The notes under the pieces were generated by a model that made no database searches, was not told the origin of the DNA, and worked only from the letters and a program-made list of their open reading frames with translations. Both the position numbers and the translations under genes were made by a program. A stretch of DNA of 64,000 nucleotides from Datnioides undecimradiatus (taxonomy: Eukaryota; Chordata; Actinopteri; Lobotiformes; Datnioididae): the NCBI GenBank assembly GCA_008933995.1, contig WARS01000031.1, positions 3,314,001 through 3,378,000 of the forward strand, in the 5' to 3' direction. Positions 51,534 through 64,000 of this stretch are shown here, piece by piece. Position 1 is the stretch's first letter, and every line of letters begins with the position of its first letter.

Positions 51534-54500
51534 AGCCAGACAGCAGCTCAGACTGACATACTGCAAATGAATCATCTATCACATATACATTTAACAGTTC
51601 ATGTGAGCACAAAGCCCTATTTATGATCCCAAGAACTGAAGAAGCTCTCAGAAACCTTACTGCTTCTATCAAATACTCCACTTCCTGTGAAGATTTGTAC
51701 CTCTGCTTCACACGGCTGCTTGCTGTAAAGGCACAAGGCAAGAAAACTTTAACAAAGCTACCTCAAGAGTGGATGGAAGCTCTGTTAACTCCAAGAGGAG
51801 AAAATCTGACAGATAAATGAGATTTTTCACTCATAAAGACCGTCAGAATGTCAAACTTCAATCTTAATTTAGACTTTTTTTACATTGTGTAATTGAAGAA
51901 AACATTATGTAATTCATATTCTAGCTGTGATAGCCTTAAATTAAATGACTAATCTAGTACATATGGTCATTATCTGGATATTTACCATTATCATTAATGT
52001 ACGATTATGAGGAAATGTTGTTCCCTCCATCTAGAGATGCAGCAATTTTTAGGCTCTGCAGAGTTTATTTTTACCTTTAATCAAACAGAAACCTGACAGT
52101 GATATCATGAGAGTAAATAAAAAAATAACAATCAGTGACGGTGTTTCATAAGAAGTGGTTTCTGTCAACAGTTAAGCTGCAGTTATGTCATCTATGACAC
52201 AACAGCCCCCCCCTGATGTGGAGCCCTGTGTGCCTCAGTGGGTGGCTGGGGTAAGTGTCAGGGGAAACGGCCTTTATTCTAACAGGTTTATTCTAACACG
52301 GCGTACAGTGCTCACCTGTGAATCTGCGTTGAGGACTTTGATCCTCTGGGTGGAGATGAACAGGTCAACCTCTGTGAGGGTTTGAGCGTCTCCGTCTGCG
52401 CTCTGCAACAAGATAAAAAGAAAGGAAAGAATCAGAAGAGTTAATCAGATTATCTCCTCCGACCTTGATTGTTCCTTTGTACCAAACCTGGCTGTTCATC
52501 GTTAACAGTCATTCAGGTGTTTGTAGTAAATGTAGGAGAGTAATAGCTTAGATGTCCAAACTGCATGCATGTATAGTTTAGGGTCCAGCGAAAGAAATGT
52601 TTTTGTTAGATGGACAGGTTGTTGAGTCTAACGGTGAGGTGGACAAGGCAGAAAAAAGAAAGCGTTTGGCAGTGGTGGTTCTTTACATGAACTGTCTTGG
52701 CATGAGGATGGTGAGCTGGCACAGAAACAAGAAGCAGCTCAACACTAAACCCTTACCAGCTGGCTGTTTTTTGTCAGTGAGAGCGATGCAGCTTCGGCAC
52801 AGAACAAGCCTGCACACATTTTCCTCTAATCACTGTGTAGCGCAGGCTAATAAAATTATATGTGGTTTTACTTAATTAAAATTGCCCGATGCAAATCAGG
52901 AATAAGGCAACAGTGCTAAAAATATTAATAAAAACCCCATATAGCTTTGAGTAAATAGTTAATGTTATCACATTCATTTTTGTCCCTAACAGGTGTCTAA
53001 AGGATGCACAAAGCCAACCACAGATCAAAAAAAGATGGCGGGTGTTGTTGCACAAGTTTCCAGAATGTTTTAGCATACAGGGACAGCCAGCAGCTAATTT
53101 GTGATCACTGGTGAAGTATTCATGATAGCAGCTACAGCATGCTTGATTCAAAACAACTCTTCTTGTAGATTTTAAGATGCTCAGAATCAACTTCTTCTTT
53201 TGTTGGTCTTCAGTGTGAATGAGTAATGCTGTAACCTGATATTTACCATTTAAAATGTTTTAGCACTAAACTGTAATGCCAACCTTCTTTCAACAATGTT
53301 GTTGTGATATGATTTTTCTTTTTAGCTCTGCTTGGTTATTTTTAACGTTAAGCCTAAAGCACATGCAGTCACAGCTGAGGTTGTTTACAGATGATCCTTC
53401 TCTTCATTGTATCTTAGGATCACCAGCGGCTAAAGAAGCAAGATATAAACTGAGATATTATAGCAAGAATTATTTTCTGCTTTGGTTGATGAAAACTGTG
53501 TTAATCACACAAAAATTAGGCATGCACTGAATTACAATCTCCCCAATACATAATTTAACTTACTCAAGGGTAAGAGCCGTGTAAGTACAAATTATGAAAA
53601 AGGGCTAAATAGTTTTTGCAAACACAAATTAGAGTTAGAGAGAGACATGAGCTTTGCACTGGCAAGTGATGTTTCTTGCTGTTCTCTTCACTAAAACAAA
53701 GCTGTATCTCTTTGGCCCTGAGGTGGAAGGTTGTCTTATTCAATATGTTGTGCTTCTTTCTGTTATCTGTTATCATTTATAGTTATCTTGGTGTATATCT
53801 AATGTGAGAAAACCGTGCAAACTTGTTTTTAGACAATTTTACTTGCTCAAAATCGCCTCCAAAGATTCTTCCGTTTATAATAAGGAACTTCTTCTCCCAC
53901 AGCTTCCTGCTGACATGTCTTCTGTTGCCATGTGGTCACACTGGTTGCATATAATATAATTCATTTAGCCTGCTGTTATTAAATTTGGCTTTAGTGGTTT
54001 TCGGTGTTGAGCATCAACTTAAGTCGATTTAAAAGCTTCTTAAACAAAAACATTTTACATCTGGTTAACAATTCCAGTTTTTCTGATATTGGGACATTTC
54101 AGCCAACATTACTGTAAAATCTTGCATAGACTTATGAAAGACTCTCACTGCCAAAATGCATAGCCGTTCACATAAAAACATGACGTGTTAGTCTGGAAAA
54201 CCTGACGATTGTTTGGTTGAATTAATGCACAAATGTGACACAGATGGGAGAGGATACACGAGACCAGACAGGTATAAATGAAATGCAAAAGTAAATGTGA
54301 GACTGAAGGAACGTGGCCAAAGGGTCTTCCTTTTGCTCTGTTTATTACACACCGCCTTTTTCTTGATTTTGGCAGCCTTCTGTACCCTCTGGCAGGCGGG
54401 GCAGGCAGGCGTTGGGACAGGACAAGGTCGGCAGATACGGTAGCACATAAAACAGGAGGGAAAGGAGGAGGAAATAAAGAAGGTAAATAAAAGACGGTAA

Positions 54501-54543
54501 AATCCCCAAACCAAACGGCAGGTGTGCTATCACTGCTCTCAGG

Positions 54544-54574
<31 letters not shown>

Positions 54575-57500
54575 GGACAGAGAGAAAGCGAGAAAGAGAG
54601 CGTGTGTATGTGTGTGTGTGTGTGCGTGTGCGCATATAACTGTATATGTGATAGCGTTTGCACAGCCGTGTTGGTTATCAGATAGAAATCAAAACAGCAA
54701 TTACAATGGGTAATAATTGCTTTTTCTTTTTTTAAACACAGCAAATCAAAAGCGTGCAGACATGAAGTGACACTGTTCCTGCACTCTCACCATCTATATA
54801 AAGCTCCTTTAAGGAGGGTCTAGAGGGTTTATTTCTTCTTATCAGCATTACAGTCTATGGGCACTGCTATCATGACCTTCTATGCTCATGTCACAGTCTA
54901 AATGCTATTACCAGTGAAAGACTTGCTGGAAAACAATCAACAACACCCACAGAGGCAGGGGAGGGGATAAAGCCCCTAGCAGGGATTTAAATTGTGTGCT
55001 CAGGGTTTGTTCACTGGTCACTATCCTTGGAATTAAACGGCTTAGATCAACACAGAGGCAGTTTCTCATAGCTAGTGTGTTTGATTAGTTCATCAGTAAT
55101 TCCGGTCTTGGCGTGGGCCATACAGTTGTTGAACTCACACTGATAATCCTTTGGGGTATTTTGTAATCTTTGAAAATCAACCCTTCTGTATAAAGTTCAA
55201 GCTGAGCTGCCGCTCTCCTCTCCATCTGCCATCAACCTCAGGAAATGATCTTGACCCTCATTACATTTTGAGTGTGAGACTGGATGTTTGCCCGGGCCAC
55301 TGTGCAGAGCTGGAATGGCTAAGACAGTATTCGTTTTTAAAAAGGCAGAGAAAACAGCCCAGAGGGAAGAGTCTTTTTCTGGGATTTCATTTTTTAAAGT
55401 TTTCTCCTCCGTGATCAGCTCTCACGCAAGACAGACATCTGAGGTTTTCAGCTACATCTACTGCTCTGCTGAAGAGGAGCTGAGCAGGGAGGGGAAAGAC
55501 AGTAGGAAAGAAAGAGTGGGGGGGTGAAGCTGCATAAATATTACATCAAACAAAGTGAACATCATGCCAAAAAGATCTGCATAAATAACCTATACAGCCT
55601 TGCTACAATTTACCTGGCATACTTCTTTTTTGCTCACTTCAGTACTACATTCGTCTAAGAGTGTTCCTGTGCTTGTAGACATGTGCATGTTCAGGTTAAA
55701 CTGGGGCAAATACACAAGTGCAGCTGCACGTTACTGTGTGCACGCCGGGGGTTGAGTGCAGTCTCTTGTGTCCATTTCAATGTCCAAGATTAAAAATAAT
55801 GTCCTTTGCCGTACAGCCTCTCATTTGTCTGCCAGGGACAAATCAAGGAGATAATGGACGACGCCTTGTTCAATGGACCTGTTCTAAGCAAGGGAAAGCA
55901 CTAAAAGGTGAAAGCTAACTGTTGTTGCCGTGGTTTCATCTTGACAAGACTTTTTGCAGGGAAGGCAATTGTGCATGACAGAGTGAGTGAGTGAGAGAAC
56001 CAAACACAGATTGGATAAAATGTGAAATGATGCCAGTAGTAGACATCATTGTTGTGGTGAAGAGGGCCTTCAGACTGAAACCAGCCAAAAAAACCTTCAG
56101 ATGCTCTGTCACGTGTCCTGTCGCTCTTTACTTTGCTTCAATATCCTTTGATTGGGGATTCGAACTTAAATCTACGACTACAAAATGTGATTTTACTTGT
56201 TCACAAGGTCACCGGTAGCTGATAACAAAAACTTCATAATAGACTTTAGGTTGTAGTCTTTAATATCACTAGCTGTGAGGTAACAAAAGTTGGCATCAAA
56301 TGCAAGTTGTCTTTAAGTCTTGAACCAGATATTTACCTATGTAAATAAATGATAAAATATTTTTTTATTTATAAATTAGAATATTGTAATTTAGGAAATG
56401 TGCCTGACAATATTTGAGAAAAAAAGTTTGACTTGTTTCTTATATATTTTCTTCACAAACTAGCATCAGTGTCAGTTTGGTATTGTACTGGCCCCAACAG
56501 CAGCCTATTCAGCTGTTACAATCCAACAGGTTTGACTATTTTGAGTAATTATAAAAAGACTTGCTGCCATTTTTAGTCCTCTTCAGTCACATTCTGATAT
56601 ACGTTAAGACTTTTTATTTATACTTTTTATATAATTAGACTTTTTACTATTTATGTAGCAGCCAGCATGAGGACCATTAACCCCCAGTCCTCAGTGAGAC
56701 AGTCAGACAGAAAAAACACAGAAGGCCAGGGCATAGTGGTAGGACAACTCAGGTACATGGACAAGGCCTTCATCATTACAGTTGAACTCAATGTTTAATT
56801 ACTCACAGTTGTTTGCTGATAATCATGCACATGACCTAATATTCAAAGTTGAGACACTGTCTCTGTAATCTGTCTGACTCTCTTTCTCTACTCTTTTAAT
56901 TCCTGATGTATCCCACTGGACAACCACACTTGCGTGTATCCATCTCAACAGTGACAAGTGTCATTAGAGCATGCAACTCTCTAAAAGTAGACCACTACAC
57001 AGGAGGTCATTTAATATTTAGAAATACAGCCAAGCTTGTGTACACATGAGAGGGAGATAAAAGTGACTGGCGTCTGGGTAGGAACTGTGCACCAAAGCAT
57101 CTGCAGTGCATGATGTCATCACGTCACGAAGCAATGTGTTTTGATCACACTAGTCACGAGTCCACGACTAAGAAATGTAAGATAGTTGAAGTCTACCTTC
57201 TCCTGAAAGAGGGAAGTTTTGAGTTGCTGTTTCTGTAAAGTTGGACACAAACACTTTGGGCTGAACAACAGCAGTGCAATCAGGTTAATGAAAAATAATG
57301 AGGGGAGCTCCTCTACGCTGCACTGGTACCATCCACGGTGTTTCTCTCAAAGTGCACTGGAATATCATCATCACAACAACATTAGTGAACAGCAGGGAGC
57401 GAATGTCAACAAGGGAAATATAAGGTTCACATGCCAACTGCCCCATTATCCAGCCAGCTGTGTCAAGCACATGCCCTGCGGCCCAATCTGGCCAAGTTCT

Positions 57501-60500
57501 TTAGCTGTCCTAAAAGACCACTCATGCCTAATATATGATTATAATGCTTTGCTCTAGACGCAAACAGCACTGATATACATGCAACTTTTATTAGCTGCAG
57601 AAATAAAACTAAAAATACCTCCTGATAACTATTAAGAACAAATGATAAAACATTTAACCAACATGCTGAAATAGTCGGGTTTCATTTGTTTGCTTGAGTT
57701 TATTGAAATGCATCTATTTGCCCTTGCATATGTGTCCAATAATGCCAATTCAGACTCTGTATGACAAATGCGATCAAACATGTGGTATTAAACAAGTAAA
57801 GCTGCTGGACAAATCTCCTGTAGCGCCTCTGTGTATTTTGACAGTGTTGCCAATGCGGCCTAAATAACAACAAGACGACTGTAACATTATGCTGGCACCT
57901 CTGGGGATAAGAGAGAGAACTGCCGTCATACTGTATAAAATGCTCTGAACCAGCAGCACTGATCGGATGCCATCTCCTGGGATGTGAACAAACACATTTC
58001 AACAACACCTCTAAGAGTCTGGAATAGGTTAGAGGGGAATACACTCTCAAAGAGTTGTTTTCCACAACAGGAACTTTTCCAGGAAGCAAGAGACCTTTCT
58101 AGGTGCTTAGGAACCACAATCTAAATCTATTTTCTGGCCCCAAAAAAGTCCAAACTCTAATGGTGAACCAAAGACTGAGAACCGCATTATTTTCAGTACC
58201 ATCAGTATTAGAACAAGGCATCATAAATGTGTTTTTAAAAACCATGTTACAGCTCATGGTCAACTTGCAACATTCCAAAATGTAACTGAAAACCACACAC
58301 CACAGCGGGATGGCTCTGTTGTCTAAATTATAGATTATGGGACCATGAAAAAACATACAGAAACCAAGTCCTTTCTGCAATTTCTTGTTTGTATTTAACC
58401 TTATCTGAAAAATAGAATGAGACCAAAAACAAATTAAAATATGGTTCAGTTACAATTTCCACAAACAAAAAAGAGAATCAGGGATTCATCCTGTTGTGCT
58501 TTGATGTTTGAGTTTGGAGAAATAAACCAAGAAAAAGAACACTAGGAAACATGTTTGTTTGTTTTTTTTCTACATCTTTCAACATAACCACATGGGAAAG
58601 CCAAAAACACATATTTGTAATGTTAACAAACTAGAAATGTCCACCCCTCATCCTAATATTAATATCAATGGTACTCCATGCATTTTGTGAAGCATTAGTT
58701 GAAGCAGCTGCAGTGTCTTCTGTGTGTACGCCTGAAACAAGCTTTATTCCCTGTTTTCTCTCCTCAAAACACAGGTTAAGTTCCTCAGTTCCTTAAAAAA
58801 AGTTCTTGATTCCTTTTTTTTGATTTTAATCAACTCCTCTGAAGTAAAAAACAGCAAAACTGAAATCACATAGCCTGCTGATTTAGAAGAAGTATGGACA
58901 TGGATTTCTTCAGGCCCAAAACTAAACACAATAAGTTTGTGTTTGCTTGTGTGAGTCAGTGTGGCGGGGTGTGAGTGGGCGTGTTTTTGAGTACCTTGAC
59001 CCTGCTGACAGCCTCCTGGGCCTGCATCATGCGTATGTTCTTGGATGGGTTCCTCTCAGACAGCAGCTGAGTGGAGCCCAGGTAGTTAGCAGCAAAGATA
59101 ATTCCATCAATCAGGTCTTCTGGTTCGCAGGGTCCTGGGACTGGGCCAGGGAGAGGAAGAGAGGAAGATGATTAACAGGAAGATGCGGGGAAGGACAGAG
59201 TGTGGTGAGACTGAATGTGAGGGTATTGTAATCACTGCAGTCAACATGCTGTGTGGAGCAATGGAGCCAAACACTGTTGCTCTGGAGATGGAGGGATGGA
59301 GATAACAAGCTGGGTGGGATTGAGCAGTGAGATGGCCACTGGCCGCGAGCTGATGGAGATGCAGTGCTGGTGGGAGGCTGGGCTGAGATTAATCTGCATC
59401 TGTGATATGTAGATGTAGACTCTCATACACCCACTCGGGGACACAATGTGCTGTCATGATCTGAAGGAGCAGACAGGCAGCTAAGCCCCTTGCACATTAT
59501 TAGGCCGAGCATCTGCCCTGAGGCAGGGAAAGAGCACTGCAAGAGTTATATCAGAGCCTGTGTTGTGACAGACTGAAGGCAAAGTAATACTTGGATTGTG
59601 TCCATGCAATTACAATATTGTGATTTCATCACCAAACAGGTGCGCAGACAGATTAACTTACCATCGACAAAGCTGGGGAACGATGCAACCTTCTTTGTCG
59701 GCTGGAAGACAAGAACAGGGTATGACAGATAAATGGTTGTGATTAGGTTTACACAGAATTAAGTACCTATGTCTCTCCCGTCTCAAATAAGCCAGCTCTT
59801 ATGTTTCGCTCTGTTTGAGAATGCTGTCAGGTGTTGCGCAGGTGGAGCCGCAAATTCTATATATTTCGTTTTAAGGAGCACCTGCCTGAGGATGTGTAGG
59901 GAAGCCTGCTAATGTTCAAATCATATTATGCATCAGAAAAGGTAAAGAAATAAAGAAACATCCCATCCTGTAAAACTATTTATCTTTTCATTTAGATGGT
60001 GTGGGAGAGGACAAGTTATGTCTAATTACTGATGACTTCAGTGACTCTTTAACAGTGGCTGTGTTTCGTGTCTGACCTTCTGCAACTTCCATAAAAATTC
60101 AGTGTAAACAGTATTGCATCATCTCCACAAAAAACTTTGGATATAAGATGTCAACACATTATGTTTTTTTCATAATCAGCATATGAATTCTGGAGTTATG
60201 GCCAAGGGGATTCCTTCATCATTGTACTAATTTGAATAATAATGCACGCTGTCGTATGCTTACATCAGGTTTTTGTTTTGGATGTATGTTACACAAGTGT
60301 ATGACTGGTTAAATTGAGAAGCAATGTAAAAATATTTAACAAACAGAAATGAACAATCATAACCAGCAGTCTTGATCCCTGTTGAGAAATTCCCTTTAAT
60401 GCTTTTACATAGAAATCACATCATAAATATTCAGATATTTCTGTTATTTTTCAGAAATACGCTGCCTCACATTCACAAGGTTGCATGCATTTACACCATG

Positions 60501-61174
60501 TTACTTCTGGTGCGGCAGAAACATTCAGCTTGCTCAAGGGCACTGCAAAAGTGGGTGTGGAGAGTGTTACTCATCCACTTCACACATAGACAAGGCTGTG
60601 TGAGGGGAACCAGAGAGGAGGGAGGAAGAAGCAGTAGTAGAGACACTGGCCACAGAGGGAGCTGTGAATTCTAAAGTGATTCATGACAATCAATCAATCA
60701 ATCAATCAATCAACAGTCAATTGTGGATCTATTGGGTCTTCTAACCTGCTCACTACACAATCACAAAGTTTACTCCACCCAAGGAGAGGGAGGTGTGGTT
60801 GCAGCCTGTAAACGTAGCATCCACTGCAGACATCTCAGTGAAAAATGGCTCTCATAAAACTGCAAGCAGACACGACGCTCAATTACCAGGACGCTATTAT
60901 GCCGCAAGCAGAGGACATGAGCTGAGGTTGTAATTACACAATTACTAATTTACTCAGTCACACACACATATGCATGCAGGCACATCCACACAAACAACAA
61001 TATCCTCTGTCTGTCTAAAGTGTAAATGACCTTGCAACAGATCAAAAGGGTGGTGAAGGGAACACTGCGACAGAACATGGAGCTACATCTTACCTCTGGT
61101 ACATTGTTGTTCTCCAGGGGAACGTTGAGGTCAGAGCGCTGCTGTTTTCTGGGTTGCTCCGCACCATTGCTCAC
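43468..61174 (-). CDS. apba2: Amyloid-beta precursor protein-binding family A member 2 (X11-beta/Mint2), 3' part
   Basis: Neuronal adaptor that binds the APP tail through its PTB domain and membrane or synaptic partners through two PDZ domains. Eleven exons in transcript order: 61174-61094, 59701-59662, 59140-58995, 54388-54353, 52402-52316, 49816-49631, 47839-47660, 45912-45700, 45617-45498, 44980-44840 and 43539-43468. Phases agree and give 433 residues ending at the true stop; human APBA2 has about 749. The PTB spans about residues 50-225 ([15 protein letters not shown], then [18 protein letters not shown], then [15 protein letters not shown]). PDZ1 (about 257-343) contains [16 protein letters not shown]2 (about 348-425) contains [33 protein letters not shown] and the end [18 protein letters not shown] match APBA2 rather than APBA1. 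The Munc18-binding N-terminal exon must lie beyond 64 kb. Two donors are weak (GTTAAA at 44839 and GTTGGT at 47659). Confidence 0.96.
44796..44827. repeat. (GT)n / (CA)n tract beside apba2 PDZ2-exon donor
   Basis: A near-perfect dinucleotide run; in the apba2 transcript it is a CA repeat beginning about 12 nt after the exon end. See the finding on splicing. Confidence 0.9.
51483..51530. repeat. (CA)n microsatellite in apba2 intron
   Basis: A long (CA)n run of about 48 nt in the intron between the exons at 52316-52402 and 49631-49816. The frames crossing it are artefacts. Confidence 0.9.
54353..54388 (-). CDS. apba2: apba2 36-nt microexon
   Basis: Twelve codons, [12 protein letters not shown], inserted in phase 0 between VSRVK and [11 protein letters not shown] in the N-terminal half of the PTB. 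Human APBA2 has a near-identical lysine-rich insert. The acceptor side is TGC-rich (CTGCCTGCCCCGCCTGCCAG) and the donor is GTGTGT. Skipping keeps the frame. Known X11 proteins differ by such a PTB insert; alternative use here is inferred. Confidence 0.82.
54544..54631. repeat. Compound (GA)n-(GT)n microsatellite in apba2 intron
   Basis: (GA)n at 54544-54569 and (GT)n at 54602-54631. In the apba2 transcript these are a CA run followed by a CU run, ending about 155 nt upstream of the microexon. Confidence 0.85.
60687..60713. repeat. (AATC)n tetranucleotide microsatellite
   Basis: About six and a half perfect AATC units within an apba2 intron. Confidence 0.85.
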
Positions 61175-64000
61175 CTGGTGGGTCAACACAGAAGAACAGG
61201 TGTGACCGGATAAGAATCAGAGGCGGATAAAACTGAACAGCAAGTGAGGAATTTTGTGTGAACACAAGGAAAACATTTTCTTTCGGTTCCACTGCTGGTT
61301 GGATGGTTCAAGTGGGAGGAAAAGTCATTTGCCTCACATGTGGGAGGTTTTCATGTGTAGGCAGGCCAGCTGTTAACAAGCTGTGTGTGAGCGAGTCCTG
61401 CAATGCCTAATATTCACAAATAAAGATTTAACATACCAATAAAACTAAGGAAAATCATCCAAAAGGTGAAGAATTCTTATGAATGAGCAGTTTGTGTTCA
61501 GACTGCTGTAAGCTGGCACATGCTTATATCTTCTTTGGTCCTGACTGGAGAACCTCTTTTGATTGTCTAATCTCTCATCACATACATGGACATGTACAGT
61601 ATGCCTGGCATATAATCACAAGGAGGGAGGATTACATTTATTCTCCTGGACATCTATCTTGCAGTCCACAACTGCTGATTAACATTCAGTCGTGTTACTG
61701 GCTAAAACGAAATCCTTCTGCCAATAAAAGCACCGCCTCCTTGGGGTGCGCTGGTAAAAAAAAAAAAAAAGCATCTGGAATTGAAATTAATTACCACAAA
61801 CATGACATTAGTGGCCTTGTTTGCAAAAAGAGAGCTGAACGTAAAGGCATGATCAGTATTCAACATGCTGCCCAAGTCAGTTGTGCAAACAACCATTAAA
61901 TTAATGAGATTCGTGTTGTTGTTTGGTGGGATGGCATGCTAAACTGTGATGTTCAACAAAACTGCATTCATGTACAGAATCCCAATGAATCCAGTCAAAC
62001 CCCATACATGCCTTCATCTGAAATAAGAATTCATAAGGAGGCTACTTGTTTATGCAACAAGACAGATTTAGCAGGATTGTTATTGCTATTTAAAGTCTGA
62101 CATTGTGCTCTTGTACTGAATTAATCAAATCAAAAACTAAACTAAACTAAAAAATAAAAACTAAAACTACTTTTCTATGTAGTATCTCCCGCTACAGGTT
62201 CAACTAAGGCCATCAGATCCATCCACCACAACAGTCGGTCATTTGACAGACAAGCTCCCACTGCACAATCCTGATGACTTGCTCAGCAATTAATTAGTTT
62301 TAATATTCTGCCAGGAACACTCAACAAATGATCTGACTGAAATATACAAAATATATTGCAATGGATAAAAGATTTATTCAATCTTTGAAGTTTAAGATAT
62401 GGATGTGACACTCTTATGTTATCTTATGACTACTGTAATGCTATAGACATAGAGCAGAGTCATTGATCAATAAAAGTGGACATGTTTAAGAAGAGTTGTG
62501 GAGAGGTGTAATAAATGTGCTGTAAAGATAAAAATAGTTGCTCATAGTGGAATAAGTGAAAAAAAATAGCTGGATTCCCTTATTATTATTTAATTACTGC
62601 CAAAACAAATTAAAAGGAAGTAACAACAAAAACATTTAAGTGAAGAAGCAGGATATTAACTAAATGCAGTCTATATGTTAATTCTACAGTGCATGACTTT
62701 AATAGCTGAATGAGTGAGTGTTTATTTCAAGCCCTATCAAAAACAAGTTCAAATAATGCTAAATTAAGCCACCACCAGATACGTAAATGTCTCTGCCTTT
62801 CACATAAACAGTTTTTTAAAAATCTGGTGTCTGGTGAGACATTTTAAGAATGAAGCACTAGTAGTGAAGCAAAATTCTCACTGGTTGTACAGCGCTCCCC
62901 ATTGCAGTTCACTGGAGCTGAAAGGTCAAAACGTTGCGCCTTTAAAAATTACAATACTTTCCCCACACACCAGCAGAATGTGTGTAGATGACCGAACCCG
63001 GTTTTCTAACTCTTCTTTTAACATAATCTTTTACCTCCATGCTGGGCAGCAAAGCGCTTATCAGATTCATTGTTGTCGTGGTTCATTCAAGGTTCATGTT
63101 GAAGTGCTGTACGGAGAACATTTCATTTGATTACAGGGGTCAGAACAACCAAATCATCTCACTGAGTCTGGGAGTCATCTGATTCTGCAGTGTACTGTAC
63201 ATTCCTCCAATTTAATCTAGTTATACTGTCTGACCCAGTTCTGTGCTACAAATGAGCTCCGCAGTGAATGTTCAAGCACATGTGCGCACTGTGGAGCAGG
63301 TGTGTATCAGCATGCTGCCCACAGGAGACTATCTCTGTTCTCCTTTTACCATCTGACTTTCGAAAGATGGGGGAGCGCTGCGTGTGTTAGAGCTCATCGA
63401 TGCGTCTTTGCGGTGTCTGTGCATTAATCCTGGTCTCTGAGAATTACAGAGACGAGGAGGGGGACATCTCAAGGTAACATCTCAAGGGGGAGGGGAAAAG
63501 CTTCAGCTATTTTCTGGACGGCGACAGGAAACACTTCACCTGTAACTGCAATCTCCAGATCCTGTCCACAAAGTGCTTTTAATCACACACGGTAGTAACA
63601 GTATCTGTACATTTTCTGCAAAGGCTTCAGCCGCATTAGCATTGTTATGTTGATACTGTTGTTGGTATGTGCTGTCTTTTTATCTCTATCTTTCTCTGCA
63701 TATGCAGTTCTGACTCATCACATTAAAAATGCATGTACTCTGTGATTCAGTTGAATGGGAAATTCAACTAGACTTGATTTAAAGCACAATAAGCACAGGT
63801 GTGAATAATAAGACTGATGATGGCTGGTTCAGTTTCAGGGTCCTGCTTTTGTGCTTGTTGGCTCATTGACACATTGCCATTGCTAACTGGGGCACTTGAA
63901 TAGAACAGGACCTGTTCTAATGCTATTTGTAACATTTGTGCTTTTCCTGCATTGACAGGTAAAAAACTCTGCTGTGAAAAAGCCCCTTCAGCTCAACATT
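61175..64000 (-). other. apba2 intron running off the right edge
   Basis: No coding exon was recognised. The first exon in the window starts at 61174 in phase 0 with VSNGAEQP, and the upstream large N-terminal exon of this gene family is not seen, so this stretch is read as intron. It contains an A15 run near 61756 and otherwise AT-rich sequence. Confidence 0.7.

Noticed and set aside
54145-54744. 199-codon minus-strand frame across the apba2 microexon
   Set aside because: It is intron sequence extended through microsatellites; only the 36 nt at 54353-54388 match the family, and in a different frame.
1-64000. CRISPR arrays, tRNA or rRNA genes, operons, endogenous retrovirus or Polinton remains
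   Set aside because: Looked for and not seen; repeats present are microsatellites, MITE-like elements, dispersed fish repeats and one LINE fragment.

Overview
This window is nuclear DNA of a ray-finned fish, most likely a percomorph teleost. It shows multi-exon genes with canonical GT..AG introns, a high density of (CA)n/(GA)n microsatellites, AT-rich intergenic DNA and dispersed repeats of types I know from percomorph genomes. Nothing prokaryotic, viral or organellar is visible. Three genes could be assembled exon by exon, with reading phase agreeing at every junction. One further coding exon and one LINE fossil were also found. All exon coordinates were read by eye from splice sites and translation.

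Layout. (1) At 1.8-2.0 kb lies a single 214-bp internal coding exon of a minus-strand gene that I cannot name with certainty; the rest of that gene lies left of the window or upstream on the minus strand. (2) From 2 to 34 kb is a long gene-poor stretch. It holds microsatellites, MITE-like repeats, a CpG-rich promoter-like block at 13.2-14.5 kb, and a decayed LINE reverse-transcriptase fragment near 25.5 kb. (3) At 34.7-36.7 kb (+) is terb2, a meiotic telomere-attachment protein split over six or seven small exons and easy to miss because every exon is short. (4) At 37.87-40.87 kb (+) is the complete nine-exon sord gene (sorbitol dehydrogenase, 354 aa). (5) From 43.47 kb to beyond the right edge (-) is the 3' portion of apba2 (X11-beta/Mint2): 11 exons encoding 433 residues with the PTB domain, both PDZ domains and the natural C-terminus. 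Its large N-terminal coding exon lies beyond 64 kb.

How the genes relate. terb2 and sord are tandem neighbours, as they are on human 15q21.1. sord and apba2 converge tail to tail with about 1-1.7 kb between their likely poly(A) sites. The three genes have unrelated jobs (meiotic telomere tethering, polyol metabolism, synaptic/APP scaffolding), so the grouping is synteny and not an operon.

The most interesting observations are these: the two possible C-termini of terb2; a 36-nt neural-type microexon inside the apba2 PTB region, preceded by TGC-rich and CT-repeat sequence; and a weak donor on the apba2 PDZ2 exon followed 12 nt later by a (CA)n tract, a configuration expected to make splicing length-sensitive. 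I found no evidence of an undescribed multi-gene system.
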